Source: an uncultured Gammaproteobacteria bacterium (lineage in GTDB: Bacteria; Pseudomonadota; Gammaproteobacteria; PS1; Pseudothioglobaceae). Taken from it: a DNA stretch of 48,905 nucleotides. The notes beneath the pieces were generated by a model, which saw only the letters and a program-made list of their open reading frames with translations, was not told the origin of the DNA and ran no database searches. This document shows positions 8,101 through 15,985 of the stretch, piece by piece. Each line of letters opens with the position of its first letter. Position 1 is the stretch's first letter. The translations under genes were made by a program, and so were the position numbers. The stretch is from contig CABXNH010000006.1 of assembly GCA_902513495.1 (NCBI GenBank), positions 1 through 48,905 of the forward strand, read 5' to 3'.

Positions 8101-8588
8101 GTATCATCAGTCGTCGAGGTAGTCGTTGTAGTCTTTGTTGTATTGCTAACAGCTAGTAATACTGTCTCATCGACTTGGTCGATGGCATCGGAGATTGTTT
8201 CGAAAGAGGTTGTAGGGATCAGCTCTTCGGCGCTTCGTTCGATGGTTGAGATTCCTTCAATTACCTCATCATCGATAAATAATTCTGCAGTGTCACGCTC
8301 TTGGTTGTACTCAATTCTAAATTCAGCTAGGGTGAGTTCAACTAAATCAGAATTGTCTACATTAATTGTCGTTGTTAATGGTACTTCAGGGGTAATTGGA
8401 AGAGACACCTTTTTAGTTGTTTCACCAGGCAAAAAGAGCAGACTCTGGGAAAAAGTATTGGGGTGATCCGAGATCGCAACCTCGACTGAGAAGGCCTCTT
8501 CTGATGGCTCTGAGATCGCAAAAGACAGGCTGGTGTTGCCGTCTTTGACGGCAACTTCATTTATATTCAGTTTTATTTTTTCAGCCAT
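5193..8588 (-). CDS. Large repeat-rich protein, presumed type I secretion substrate/adhesin
   Basis: 1131 residues with no Sec signal peptide. In order: Calx-beta-like domain (about 1-110, ending in AELFIDDEV); a Thr/Asp-rich linker (151-176); a Big_5/SwmA-like domain (about 177-287); five tandem repeats of about 48 residues (311-552) of the form GLAFNNDGTKMFI...DVNEYTLSTGFDVSTASFVDSF, like propeller blades; an Ig-like segment (555-640); a region with one RTX-like motif GGSGNDIIYI (713-722); a domain around 878-985 (IDGVVRGIEYVTSS...GLFNYQDGDDITFKVGG) seen in many secreted proteins; and an acidic Ser/Asn-rich tail. It directly follows, in the same direction, ABC, HlyD and TolC-like genes, so it is the likely cargo, exported through a C-terminal signal. 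No LapA-type retention module or LapG cleavage pair is recognisable. Role in adhesion is inferred from domains. Confidence 0.8.
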   Translation of the reverse strand: MAEKIKLNINEVAVKDGNTSLSFAISEPSEEAFSVEVAISDHPNTFSQSLLFLPGETTKKVSLPITPEVPLTTTINVDNSDLVELTLAEFRIEYNQERDTAELFIDDEVIEGISTIERSAEELIPTTSFETISDAIDQVDETVLLAVSNTTKTTTTTSTTDDTTTTDDTTTTDTTAPSLSSASPADNATAVAVGGNIVLNFSEAVDVESGNIVIYKASDDSTVETIAVTSSQVTGTGTTQITINPSSDFDSSTEYYVQIAATGFDDSSGNSYAGITDKTSLSFTSTADSTAPTVTSFTSTTADGSYGTATFVDSFSLTEEYPYGLAFNNDGSKMFVAGFGDDDVKEYTLSTVFDVSTASLVDSFDVSSQENGLRGLAFNNDGTKMFILGAAGDDVNEYTLSTGFDVSTSSFVDSFSISSQEESPVGLTFNDDGTKMFITGHLGQDVNEYTLSTGFDVSTASFVDSFSVSSQMTSPRGINFNNDGTKMFITGEEDDEVNEYTLSTGFDVSTASFVGSLDISSQGWRPHAISFNNDETKMFIVDGGSDVVNEYSIPTINITATTSESVQSGDTITVTLDTGDTVVLTAASAGTTLTGTYSVGVGDNSSDLTVSSFAIGSVTDSAGNAMTSTTLPSSNNIADTSAIVIDTTASAATLALSISGFSGATSVSVPSGASGLNAIVSTAPANTTTQGTSSADYIEVRDSASSNAGSISGGSGNDIIYIKGWGGATNTSVTGDGGTDTLVINSAIYSSTSGGNKIYFNGTGGSGNITYNNFSSVVVSDSTDFERKFSATATLNDTDGSESLGDITISSLPDSTSVTDSDGDAVTVSSNAFTIGNVVSGEAQIFTLTNTGPFNFTANGSVTVTESNVSATTTTTASVLIDGVVRGIEYVTSSGMSGLTNQEGLFNYQDGDDITFKVGGVVLGTATAEDVISGRTFLQDIADVERSNLSDDYLENMAIFLQSLDANYNPGDGITITEQMRINLADIELDLRQASSSEVKQVIEQVGGVYVERAEAMEHVKDMLIKYSDMKQSDFELIDTESLVTQTQNSQSDQQSSLSSIENDKISLEVLADLEDLESNEALFSELPESPQGYHTSEIHNNESTSLDNSSVVHILNSVLNTIENNLVYDI
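5196..5249. repeat. 54-bp direct repeat flanking the MATE gene, right copy
   Basis: The intact coding version: on the minus strand it encodes the last 18 residues and stop region of the adhesin. It matches 3787-3840 at 48 of 54 positions. Confidence 0.85.
6933..7658 (-). repeat. Five tandem repeats of about 144 bp inside the adhesin gene
   Basis: Each unit encodes about 48 residues with core F-N-N-D-G-T-K-M-F and the tail NEYTLSTGFDVSTASFVDS. Copies two to four are the most alike, while the first and last have diverged (copy 5 has NDETKMF). The near-identical units make copy-number change by recombination likely. Confidence 0.9.
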
Positions 8589-8606
8589 TGTAGTTTTGCA
8601 TTATAG

Positions 8607-9920
8607 TTATCTTTTAGAGGGGTGCTGGTTTATATCAAAGTGTTTAAGTAATAGCCCCATACCGTGAAGCACTCTGTATTTTGAATACACTAAGTCGTAT
8701 CGGTTTTCGATTTCTAATATTTCTGTTTCAAGCTTTTGATTGCTGCGTTGAATTAACTTTTCAAACGATATGGTTTCAACCTCTGATCGTTCTACATAAG
8801 AGTTAGTGATAGCCGTACTACTTTTTTTTGCTTCTGAAAGATATCTTTGAGATAGGCTCATAGTTTCGAAGGCGGCGTAAGAAAGCTTCAGACTAGAATT
8901 TACCTCGCGCTCTTTGATTTCACAAAGAGTTTTAGCCTGAGATACTTGGTTTTTGTATTTTTCATTGTAGTGAGTATTGTTATTTTTGCCCAGTAAGTTA
9001 TAGTTAATATTAAACATTGCTGAGACTACACGTTCGCGTTTTTGGGTATTTTTCATGTTCTTTTGCCAGTCAGCTGAGAGCACAAATTCAAGCTCGGGAT
9101 AGTCCCTTGAAAAAGAGCCGTCATATTGAGCTTTGGTTTCTTTAATGTGCTCTTTGCAGGCAGCAATGACGGGGTGGTTTTGTTTGGCTAATTTCAAAGC
9201 GCTTTGTAAGCTTTGAGGTAGCTTGTTTTTATCAATATCCTCATACTTCATCATCGATAAAGGAGGAAAACTCCCTATAGATTGTTCGTATAGACTGATT
9301 GTGTCTTTTAAGTTGTTGATAGCATTAATGTTATTATTTCTAGCTATCTGATAAGACATTTGGACCACGGAGTGTTCAGTAGCATTTAAGACACCTGAAT
9401 CTAGCTTGTCGGAAGACATCTCAATATAAAGTATTAGGTCACCCAAAAATTTATTTGATAAGGCGGCAATTTCATCCAGCTTTAGTATTTCTAGGAATAG
9501 CTCGATTGTTTCAAGGGTGACGTTTTGTTGTGTTGATGTGAGCATAAACTTCTTGGCGTCATATGAGGCCCTATATCGATCAGTTTCAGATTCAGCGTAG
9601 TAACCATCAAAGAGTTTGTGTGTGAGCTTTATACCGGCATTGTATTTATCAAAATCCTTGTCGCTAATCAATGTGTAGTCAAAATTCCTTTGCCCTCCAG
9701 CACCTCCGTACAGGTCTAAGGATGTATTGGGGAACTTTTGTGAGGAAAGTAAATCTTCATACTCAGAATTTAATTCATATTGAATCTTTTTTATTTCAGG
9801 GTTAGTTTCAACCACCTGATGAACCAAGTTCTTGAGCTCTAGCGCCTGGATAAAACTGACCTGGAGCGTTACAAAAATAAATAATACCGTTTTAATTTTT
9901 GTCATTTTTCTATCTCTCAT
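8607..9920 (-). CDS. TolC-family outer-membrane efflux protein of the type I secretion system
   Basis: A 437-residue outer-membrane channel protein. The second Met (position 9905) begins a clean signal peptide, MTKIKTVLFIFVTLQVSFIQA. Starting there avoids the 11-bp overlap with the upstream hlyD-type gene, so it may be the true start. The mature part shows the two-fold OEP pattern: amphipathic helices broken by short strands, beginning with LKNLVHQVVETNPEIK and later LPQSLQSALKLAKQNHPVIAACKEHI. It would form the trimeric outer-membrane exit duct. It is the third gene of a four-gene minus-strand operon: ABC, HlyD, TolC, substrate. A dedicated TolC next to its cargo is typical of LapBCE-type adhesin exporters. 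Confidence 0.85.
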   Translation of the reverse strand: MRDRKMTKIKTVLFIFVTLQVSFIQALELKNLVHQVVETNPEIKKIQYELNSEYEDLLSSQKFPNTSLDLYGGAGGQRNFDYTLISDKDFDKYNAGIKLTHKLFDGYYAESETDRYRASYDAKKFMLTSTQQNVTLETIELFLEILKLDEIAALSNKFLGDLILYIEMSSDKLDSGVLNATEHSVVQMSYQIARNNNINAINNLKDTISLYEQSIGSFPPLSMMKYEDIDKNKLPQSLQSALKLAKQNHPVIAACKEHIKETKAQYDGSFSRDYPELEFVLSADWQKNMKNTQKRERVVSAMFNINYNLLGKNNNTHYNEKYKNQVSQAKTLCEIKEREVNSSLKLSYAAFETMSLSQRYLSEAKKSSTAITNSYVERSEVETISFEKLIQRSNQKLETEILEIENRYDLVYSKYRVLHGMGLLLKHFDINQHPSKR

Positions 9921-11718
9921 GAAGTGAATTATGTTTTGCCCGTAAAACAGGTTTCAGTAGGTAATCGAGTACACTCTTTTTGCCGGTTACTATATTCACA
10001 CTTGCCGTCATTCCAGGGATTATTTCTAAGCGCTCATTTTCAGAATCGAGATAGTTTAGCTCGGTTCTGACTTTAATTAGATAGTAACTTTCATTTTCAT
10101 TAACTATCGTGTCCGCACTGATGTATTCTAGGTTCCCATTGAGTCCTCCGTAAATCGCGAAATCGTAGGCACTAAACTTAACAATGACGTCCTGACCAGG
10201 GCTTAGAAATCCAATATCTATCGGCCTAATCTTTGCCTCAATCAAGAGCGCATCATCGATAGGAACAATCTCGATTAAGTCTTCACCGGGGCTAATAACT
10301 GAAGATATAGTGCTCGTCAAAACGCGCTGAACAATGCCGTTAACAGGGGAACGAATCAAGGTTCTGTTGAGCCTATCTAGGGCGACCACTTCAGACTGCT
10401 TCAGTATTTCAATTTCAGCCAAAGTGCTCTTTAGTTTTTCCTGTGCTTTATTTCTCATCGAGAGGTTAGAATTGTCGCGCTCATTGAGCGCTTCAGTCTT
10501 AAGGGTTTCGATTTGTTTTGCTTTGATTTCTGATTGAAATAATTCACCTTTGATCGTGTTTAACTCTTTCTCTAGGGAGATCAGTTCGACTTTGGAGACT
10601 AGGTCCTTGTTTTGCAAGTATTTATATATCTCATTTTTGATTACCAGGTTTGAATTGTCGCGCTCATTGAGCGCTTCAGTCTTAAGGGTTTCGATTTGTT
10701 TTGCTTTGATTTCTGATTGAAATAATTCACCTTTGATCGTGTTTAACTCTTTCTCTAGGGCGATCAGTTCGACTTTGGAGACTAGATTATTGTCTTGCAG
10801 TGATCTATATATTTCGATCTCTTCTTCAGCCAGCTCTATATTTTTTCTCAGGTTCTCAGCCTTGCCCGTATATTCAGTAAAGCTGTTATCAAGCTTCTTG
10901 ATTTGGTTCTTGTAGGTTAGCTCGATGGACTCTTTTTCTTTTTGTCTGGTTGCAAAAAAGTCCATCTCTTGCTTTGTTATGACGGGCAATTCATTACTCA
11001 GATCCTCAGAAAATACTAATGGTTCATCGCTCAGTTCACTGGAAAAGCTCTCCTTTTGAGCCTCTAAGATGAGTAATTTTTTTCTAATTTCCTCAAGCTC
11101 TTTTTCGGCCAGTTCTAATTTTTTCCTGAGGTTGTCGGCTTTTCCGGTGAATTCAGCAAAATTATTATCAAGTTTCTCGATGCGGTTTTCGTAAATCAGC
11201 TCTATCGAGTCTTTTCCCTCTTGTCTAGTGGCGAAAAAATCCATTTCTTGTTGTGCAATAACTGGAATCTCATTGATCAGATCAGCCGAAAATACCAATG
11301 GCTCGTCTTTGAGTTCACTTGAAAAGCTTTCTTTTTGGGCTTCCAGTATCAACAATTTTTTTCTAATTTCCTCTAAATTCGATTTAAATTTCGTATCGTC
11401 AATAACCAACAGGATGTCATCTTTTGATATCCTGTCTCCAGAACTTATCAAAACATCAGAAATGATTCCTCCCTCAAGGCTTTGCAATTTCTGTAGCTGT
11501 TTTGATGAAATGACCTTCCCATCACCCTTGGTGATTTCGTCAACCTGTGCATTCGCAGCCCAGTAAATAGCAAAAGCAAAAAATACAAAGATGATGAATA
11601 TTAATTTTCTGGCTCCCTTGGGGGATGACAACAAAAGTGCAGTGCTTTTTTGCGAAATAAAGTCAAAGTCTTGCTGATCGACAAGCTCTAAATTATCCTT
11701 CTTCATTTGTTTAGGCAT
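9910..11718 (-). CDS. HlyD-family membrane fusion protein with expanded coiled coil
   Basis: Periplasmic adaptor of the type I system. I place the start at the ATG at 11718 (MPKQMKKDN), preceded by AGAGGGG and overlapping the ABC gene by 8 bp. A longer frame reaches back to 11775. Numbering from that longer frame, one membrane helix lies at about 57-77, a lipoyl half-motif at about 85-125, coiled coil at about 130-460, and a second lipoyl half plus beta-barrel (IRSPVNGIVQ...PGEDLIEIVP) at about 470-600. The coiled coil contains two in-frame tandem duplications: about 93 residues (134-226 and 227-319) and 61 residues (322-382 and 383-443). At about 602 residues it is well above the roughly 400-480 usual for HlyD/LapC. 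The hairpin should therefore be unusually long, perhaps to fit its own TolC partner. Confidence 0.88.
   Translation of the reverse strand: MPKQMKKDNLELVDQQDFDFISQKSTALLLSSPKGARKLIFIIFVFFAFAIYWAANAQVDEITKGDGKVISSKQLQKLQSLEGGIISDVLISSGDRISKDDILLVIDDTKFKSNLEEIRKKLLILEAQKESFSSELKDEPLVFSADLINEIPVIAQQEMDFFATRQEGKDSIELIYENRIEKLDNNFAEFTGKADNLRKKLELAEKELEEIRKKLLILEAQKESFSSELSDEPLVFSEDLSNELPVITKQEMDFFATRQKEKESIELTYKNQIKKLDNSFTEYTGKAENLRKNIELAEEEIEIYRSLQDNNLVSKVELIALEKELNTIKGELFQSEIKAKQIETLKTEALNERDNSNLVIKNEIYKYLQNKDLVSKVELISLEKELNTIKGELFQSEIKAKQIETLKTEALNERDNSNLSMRNKAQEKLKSTLAEIEILKQSEVVALDRLNRTLIRSPVNGIVQRVLTSTISSVISPGEDLIEIVPIDDALLIEAKIRPIDIGFLSPGQDVIVKFSAYDFAIYGGLNGNLEYISADTIVNENESYYLIKVRTELNYLDSENERLEIIPGMTASVNIVTGKKSVLDYLLKPVLRAKHNSLHER
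10447..10812 (-). repeat. 183-bp in-frame tandem duplication in the hlyD-type gene
   Basis: Copies 10630-10812 and 10447-10629. A core of about 130 bp (about 10470-10599 against 10653-10782) is nearly identical at nucleotide level, with the one clear difference in the AGGGAGATC/AGGGCGATC word. Both encode VSKVELI, then LEKELNTIKGELFQSEIKAK. The high identity points to a recent duplication. Confidence 0.9.
10819..11376 (-). repeat. 279-bp in-frame tandem duplication in the hlyD-type gene
   Basis: Copies 11098-11376 and 10819-11097 each encode about 93 residues beginning LEEIRKKLLILEAQKESFSS. The two differ at many positions (for example IPVIAQQEMDFFATRQ against LPVITKQEMDFFATRQ), so this duplication is older than the neighbouring 183-bp one. 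Confidence 0.9.
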
Positions 11719-13888
11719 CGTCACCCCTCTTTTGGCTCGATTTAAGAATTTTCTCTTTTGAGCCAAAGTTAACAAGATTGCCGTTACTCACAATCAGAAT
11801 GTTTTGAACTAAGTCCAGTAGCGACTTTCGATGCGTCACAAGTATCAAGGTTTTGCCTTTGGAGAATGCAGCAAGGCTCTCCTTTAGTATTCCCTCGATA
11901 GCGTTATCGATCGCGCTTGTGGGCTCATCTAGCAAAACGAACTGCGAGTCGGATAGCAGAGCTCTCGCAATAGCAACGCTCTGGCGCTGACCGTGGGATA
12001 GCCTTTCTCCACCCTCGCCGACGTTTATATCAAAGCCCTGGGGGTGATTGTTTATGAATGTTGACAAGCCTGACATTTTTGCCACCGAGAGTATCTCCTC
12101 GTCAGTTGCTAAAGGTTTTGAGCAGATGATGTTGTCTCTCAGGGTTCCGTAAAATAGGGTCGGTGACTGGTTCACATAGCTGATATTATTTCTTAAATCA
12201 AGCGGGTCAATCTGGTTGATATCAAGGTCGTCAATTCTGATCTCTCCAGAGTCTACATCGTAGAGCTTGAGTAGCAACTTCAGGATGCTTGTTTTGCCTG
12301 AACCGACGGGTCCCAATATCGCTAGGTGTTCTCCTGCATTGATCTCAAAGGACAAGTCTGAGAGTACTTTTTTTTGCTCTCCAGGGTAAGTAAAATTGAC
12401 CTTATTAAAGGACACCTTGCCAGCGAATTGCTTAGGATGAATGTATTTTTTACTGGCCTTTCTTTCGTCGTCTTGCTGCATAATTTTGTCGAGCGTTCTG
12501 AGTGCAGCTTTGGCATGATAGTACTTAGTTACAATGGCCGAGGCCTGGGTCATCGGGCCTGAGATTCTATTTGCAATCATAACCGCCGCGATGAGTCCGC
12601 CCAAACTAAGGACGCCCTCTGATATCGCGTAGACACCTGCAACAACGATGGCAATCGTTGTGCCCTGTTGAATCAATTGTGAAAAGATTGTGCTAGAGTT
12701 GGCGATTAGTCTTGACTTGATATTCCATTCAGCGACATAGCCAGTAATGCTTTCCCATTTCAGTTGCATTCTTCCCTGAAGGCCTAATGTTTTAATAGTC
12801 TCCAGGGCGCTTAATCCCTCAACCAGGTCAGCGTGTTTTTGCGAAGAGGCTCTCATTGTTTTATCCACTGAGCTCTTCAATAAGGGCTGAATGATGAGTG
12901 AATAGAGGATTACAAGGGTGACACTGATTAGTGGAATATAGACAAGGTTTCCTGCAAAATAATAGATCACAAAAATAAAGAGAATTACGAAAGGAATATC
13001 AATGAGAGCCGTGATTGTGGCGGAGGCAATAAAATCTCTAATCGTCTCAAAGTCCCTCAGATTGTTGGCGAAACTACCTATCGAGCGAGGTCGGTCAGCC
13101 ATACGCATTCCCATAACCTTCTCGAAGAGGGTAGACGAGAGCAGGAGGTCTGACTTTTTGCCTGCAATATCAATGAAATAAGCCCTCAACATTTTAATAA
13201 CAAAATCAAAAAGGTAGACAACGATGAGGCCTGCTGTTAGAACCCATAAGGTCTCTATCGCCTTGTTGGGGACGACGCGGTCATATACATTCATGATGAA
13301 GAGTGGCGCGGCTAGGGCAAACATGTTCACCATAAATGAGGCCAAAAGGACATCTCGATAGATCCTCCAGGAGCGTATCAGGGTTCCCCAAAACCAATGC
13401 CTCGAACGAATATTTAAGAGTTCAGGGCTGCGCTCGTCAAAGTCATGCTCTTTAGAAATTAAAAACAAGTTTCCTGTGTATCGATCCCTAAGCTCTGCAA
13501 TTGGGGTTTCCACCTTGCCTCCGCTCTCTTCGAGATAGAGTGTTGCATTTTTTTCATTGATTGAGAGTAGGACTGCGCTTTGGTTGTTCTTTAAATTAAT
13601 GACAACAGGCAGAACCAGCGGAGAGACTTTGTCTAGGCTGCGCTTTACGAGCTTGACAACAAGCCCCGCTCTTTGACCAGCCCTTACAAATAGTTCAGGA
13701 GTCAGCTTGCCCTCTACCAACGGCAGGCTGGCAGTGAGTGTTGCAGCACTTGTATTAATGTCAAAGTGCTTTGACATTAACAGCAAAGAGCTGAGCAACG
13801 AGTCAGAATTCGAATTTTCTATTTCATCATCAAGCAAAATAACCAACCCTAAATTAAAATATAAAACTGAGCACAACAAAATCTTCAT
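11711..13888 (-). CDS. Type I secretion ABC transporter (LssB/LapB type)
   Basis: A 725-residue inner-membrane ATPase. An N-terminal C39-like domain (about residues 30-150, DSLLSSLLLMSKHFDIN onward) lacks a peptidase catalytic Cys and so should dock cargo without cutting it. The membrane domain follows at about 170-450, then the nucleotide-binding domain with Walker A GPVGSGKTS, signature LSHGQRQSVAIARALL and Walker B FVLLDEPTSAID. This arrangement is typical of LapB/LssB exporters of large RTX adhesins. The longest frame begins with TTG at 13891; I use the ATG at 13888. The first 20 residues are hydrophobic and atypical for the family, so the real start may lie a little downstream. It is the first gene of the secretion operon, with an interrupted palindrome (13949-13980) about 60 bp upstream. 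Confidence 0.92.
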   Translation of the reverse strand: MKILLCSVLYFNLGLVILLDDEIENSNSDSLLSSLLLMSKHFDINTSAATLTASLPLVEGKLTPELFVRAGQRAGLVVKLVKRSLDKVSPLVLPVVINLKNNQSAVLLSINEKNATLYLEESGGKVETPIAELRDRYTGNLFLISKEHDFDERSPELLNIRSRHWFWGTLIRSWRIYRDVLLASFMVNMFALAAPLFIMNVYDRVVPNKAIETLWVLTAGLIVVYLFDFVIKMLRAYFIDIAGKKSDLLLSSTLFEKVMGMRMADRPRSIGSFANNLRDFETIRDFIASATITALIDIPFVILFIFVIYYFAGNLVYIPLISVTLVILYSLIIQPLLKSSVDKTMRASSQKHADLVEGLSALETIKTLGLQGRMQLKWESITGYVAEWNIKSRLIANSSTIFSQLIQQGTTIAIVVAGVYAISEGVLSLGGLIAAVMIANRISGPMTQASAIVTKYYHAKAALRTLDKIMQQDDERKASKKYIHPKQFAGKVSFNKVNFTYPGEQKKVLSDLSFEINAGEHLAILGPVGSGKTSILKLLLKLYDVDSGEIRIDDLDINQIDPLDLRNNISYVNQSPTLFYGTLRDNIICSKPLATDEEILSVAKMSGLSTFINNHPQGFDINVGEGGERLSHGQRQSVAIARALLSDSQFVLLDEPTSAIDNAIEGILKESLAAFSKGKTLILVTHRKSLLDLVQNILIVSNGNLVNFGSKEKILKSSQKRGDDA

Positions 13889-13924
13889 CAATAATTACTG
13901 ATGAGAATCTTTGGCCTTTTTTTT

Positions 13925-13997
13925 AATAGGGCTAGTGACCGACCTATGTTTAATTTATAGGGACACCCTAAAAAATTAAATTAACCCTATTATAGGT
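13925..13997. promoter_or_regulatory. Nested inverted repeats upstream of the secretion operon
   Basis: A strong interrupted palindrome lies at 13949-13980: TTTAATTT and AAATTAAA outer arms, with TAGGG/CCCTA inner arms around ACA. It is enclosed by AATAGGG (13925-13931) with CCCTATT (13985-13991) and by ACCTAT (13942-13947) with ATAGGT (13992-13997). It lies between the end of the pirin gene and the start of the ABC gene on the same strand. It could be the pirin terminator, an operator, or both. Confidence 0.5.
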
Positions 13998-14113
13998 AGG
14001 TGAATTACTTAAAGAGAGGTTTATTCTTTTCTATTGAAGTATATTCATGCATATTAAAACCTAGATAGTAAGATATCAGAAATAACAGGCGAGAGATTTA
14101 TGGAGTAATTTGA

Positions 14114-14992
14114 CTAGTCCAGGTGACCAAACATTCCGCTATTGAAGTCGTCGATGGTTTGCCTAATCTCGTCATTGGTATTCATTACAAATGGACCGTA
14201 GGAGGCGATAGGCTCATCGATCGGTTCACCGCTCAGAACAAGTACCTCAGCATCGTCGTCAGCCCTTAATGTAAATTCTTTCCCTATATTTTCAAAGAGA
14301 ACAAAGTGGTTTGTTGGCGCTCTCTCAGTATTGTTAATGGTGACATTGCCTTTAATAATTAAAAGTCCTGTATTGTGACTCTCTTTAAAGCTTAGGCTTG
14401 TGCCTTTCCCTTTGTTGAGCTTGACATTGAATAGGTACAGCGGCGTAAAGGATGAAGCGGGACCTTTAATTTTTTCAAATTCACCAGCAATAATGTCGAT
14501 AGATCCAATGCCGTTTCCAAGATCTACTTTAGCCAAATCCTTGTTTTCAATGTTTTGATACTTTGGCTCTGTCATCTTGTCTTTGGCGGGCAGGTTGACC
14601 CAGAGCTGAACCATCTGCATTTCTCCACCTTTTTTACTGAAGTTTTTCTCGTGATACTCCTTGTGAAGGACCCCTCTGCCGGAGGTCATCCACTGGATCC
14701 CGCCTTCTTCAATAACGCCGCCAGCGCCAGTGCTGTCGTTGTGCTCAACTTTCCCTTTGTAGGCAATGGTGACCGTTTCTATGCCCCTGTGGGGGTGAGA
14801 ACCAACACCAAGAGGTTTACCACTATTAGGTGGAAAGTAATGAACCGGAGCGTAATCCATTAACAGAAAGGGACTCATACGTTTCATGGTGAGGGGTTCT
14901 CTTCTTCCTAAAATCCCATAAACCCTGAAACCGTCTCCTACGTAATGGAGGTTGTTAGGTGGAAGGATTGCTTCGATTGATCTGAGTGCCAT
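14114..14992 (-). CDS. Pirin family protein
   Basis: A 292-residue bicupin. The N-terminal cupin carries the metal-binding pattern: His residues in SHPHRGIETVT (about 68-78), His in KVEHNDSTG, and later His/Glu in GRGVLHKEYHE. The pirin N-terminal signature GFRVYGILGRREP is near residue 22, and the C-terminal pirin domain ends with the usual SGEPIDEPIASYGPFVMNT. Bacterial pirins bind Fe or other metals; some have quercetinase activity and others modulate pyruvate dehydrogenase or stress responses, so the role here cannot be fixed. It stands alone, divergent from the glutamine amidotransferase gene at 15208 and upstream of the secretion operon on the same strand. ATG 14992 places the first conserved block (LPPNNLHYVGDG) at residue 10, as expected. 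Confidence 0.9.
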   Translation of the reverse strand: MALRSIEAILPPNNLHYVGDGFRVYGILGRREPLTMKRMSPFLLMDYAPVHYFPPNSGKPLGVGSHPHRGIETVTIAYKGKVEHNDSTGAGGVIEEGGIQWMTSGRGVLHKEYHEKNFSKKGGEMQMVQLWVNLPAKDKMTEPKYQNIENKDLAKVDLGNGIGSIDIIAGEFEKIKGPASSFTPLYLFNVKLNKGKGTSLSFKESHNTGLLIIKGNVTINNTERAPTNHFVLFENIGKEFTLRADDDAEVLVLSGEPIDEPIASYGPFVMNTNDEIRQTIDDFNSGMFGHLD

Positions 14993-15207
14993 TAAAGGTA
15001 ATCGGTAATTAAAGTTGATTAAATTATAGTTGTAATATCATAATTACCCTTAACATTTATTGGAAGTCATCTTTTTAGTTTATTTAATAATAAGAGAGTC
15101 AGTATTTTTTAAATTGAATTTATTTAAATCTTGTCAATAAAATAATAACGGTTTGCTGCAAAAACAATAAATTAAAATACAAATATTTATCTGAAAACGC
15201 TTTTTTT

Positions 15208-15930
15208 TTGAAAAAGAATATTCTTGTTTTTAAACATATGGCTTCTCAAAATCCAGGAATTTTTAGGGATTTTGCGGAAAGTAGAAACATTTCATTCCAT
15301 GAAATAGATCTTCATGCTGGAGACCCAATTCCAAAATTAGATGACTATGACGGGCTCTGGGTAATGGGCGGCTCTATGAATGTGTGGGAGGAAGAGAAAT
15401 ACCCTTGGCTTATCGAAGAAAAGAAGGCGATTCGTCATGCAGTTGAGGACCTTAGGATGCCATTCCTCGGGATATGCTTGGGACATCAACTTGTCGCTGA
15501 GGCGCTTGGAGGTCAGGCAAAAAAAACAGATCGCCATGAGGTTGGTCTCTTTGAAATAAAGCCAACAACAGATGGGCGTGATCACCCGCTTCTAAAGAAC
15601 TTTGATTTTTCAGATCAATGGGTAAACGTTCACCTTGCGGAGGTCACAAAGCCTCCTGAAGGGTCAGTCATCCTAGCCTCCTCTAGCCAGTGCGACAATC
15701 ATATTATGCAGGTCTCTGAGAATGCTTTTTCATGCCAGTTTCATCCTGAGGTTTGCAGCCATACTTTTGATGGTTGGATGTGTATTCCAGGAATCCCCTC
15801 AAGTCTTGAGAATCTTATAGGTAAGGAAGGGCTTGCAAATTTTCAAGATGAAACGATAAAGAATCTTTCTGCAAACAATAATGCTTCGCACACCTTATTT
15901 AATAATTGGTGTGATCTGGTTTTTAATTAA
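15208..15930 (+). CDS. Class I glutamine amidotransferase domain protein (GMP synthase-like)
   Basis: A 240-residue stand-alone class I amidotransferase, related to the GuaA N-terminal domain and to YfeJ-like proteins. The nucleophile elbow is GICLGHQL (Cys near residue 93). The catalytic His-x-Glu sits in SCQFHPEV (near 178), and the oxyanion strand is GLWVMGGSMNVWEE. It should release ammonia from glutamine or hydrolyse a gamma-glutamyl compound; the acceptor is unknown. The start is TTG at 15208 within a T-rich stretch. The first ATG (15238) would remove the conserved first strand (ILVFKH), so TTG is preferred. No partner synthetase is adjacent. A CWC-DUF5522 gene and a PLP decarboxylase follow on the same strand. 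Confidence 0.85.
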   Translation: MKKNILVFKHMASQNPGIFRDFAESRNISFHEIDLHAGDPIPKLDDYDGLWVMGGSMNVWEEEKYPWLIEEKKAIRHAVEDLRMPFLGICLGHQLVAEALGGQAKKTDRHEVGLFEIKPTTDGRDHPLLKNFDFSDQWVNVHLAEVTKPPEGSVILASSSQCDNHIMQVSENAFSCQFHPEVCSHTFDGWMCIPGIPSSLENLIGKEGLANFQDETIKNLSANNNASHTLFNNWCDLVFN

Positions 15931-15985
15931 TTGCATTCAAATAGAATCAATGTCAAAATTAAGTTTTTGATAGGCTTGATGTATT

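Noticed and set aside
8002-8466. 154-codon plus-strand frame inside the adhesin gene
   Set aside because: It is rich in Val/Ser because it reads the reverse strand of the Thr/Asp linker of the adhesin; it is a shadow frame.
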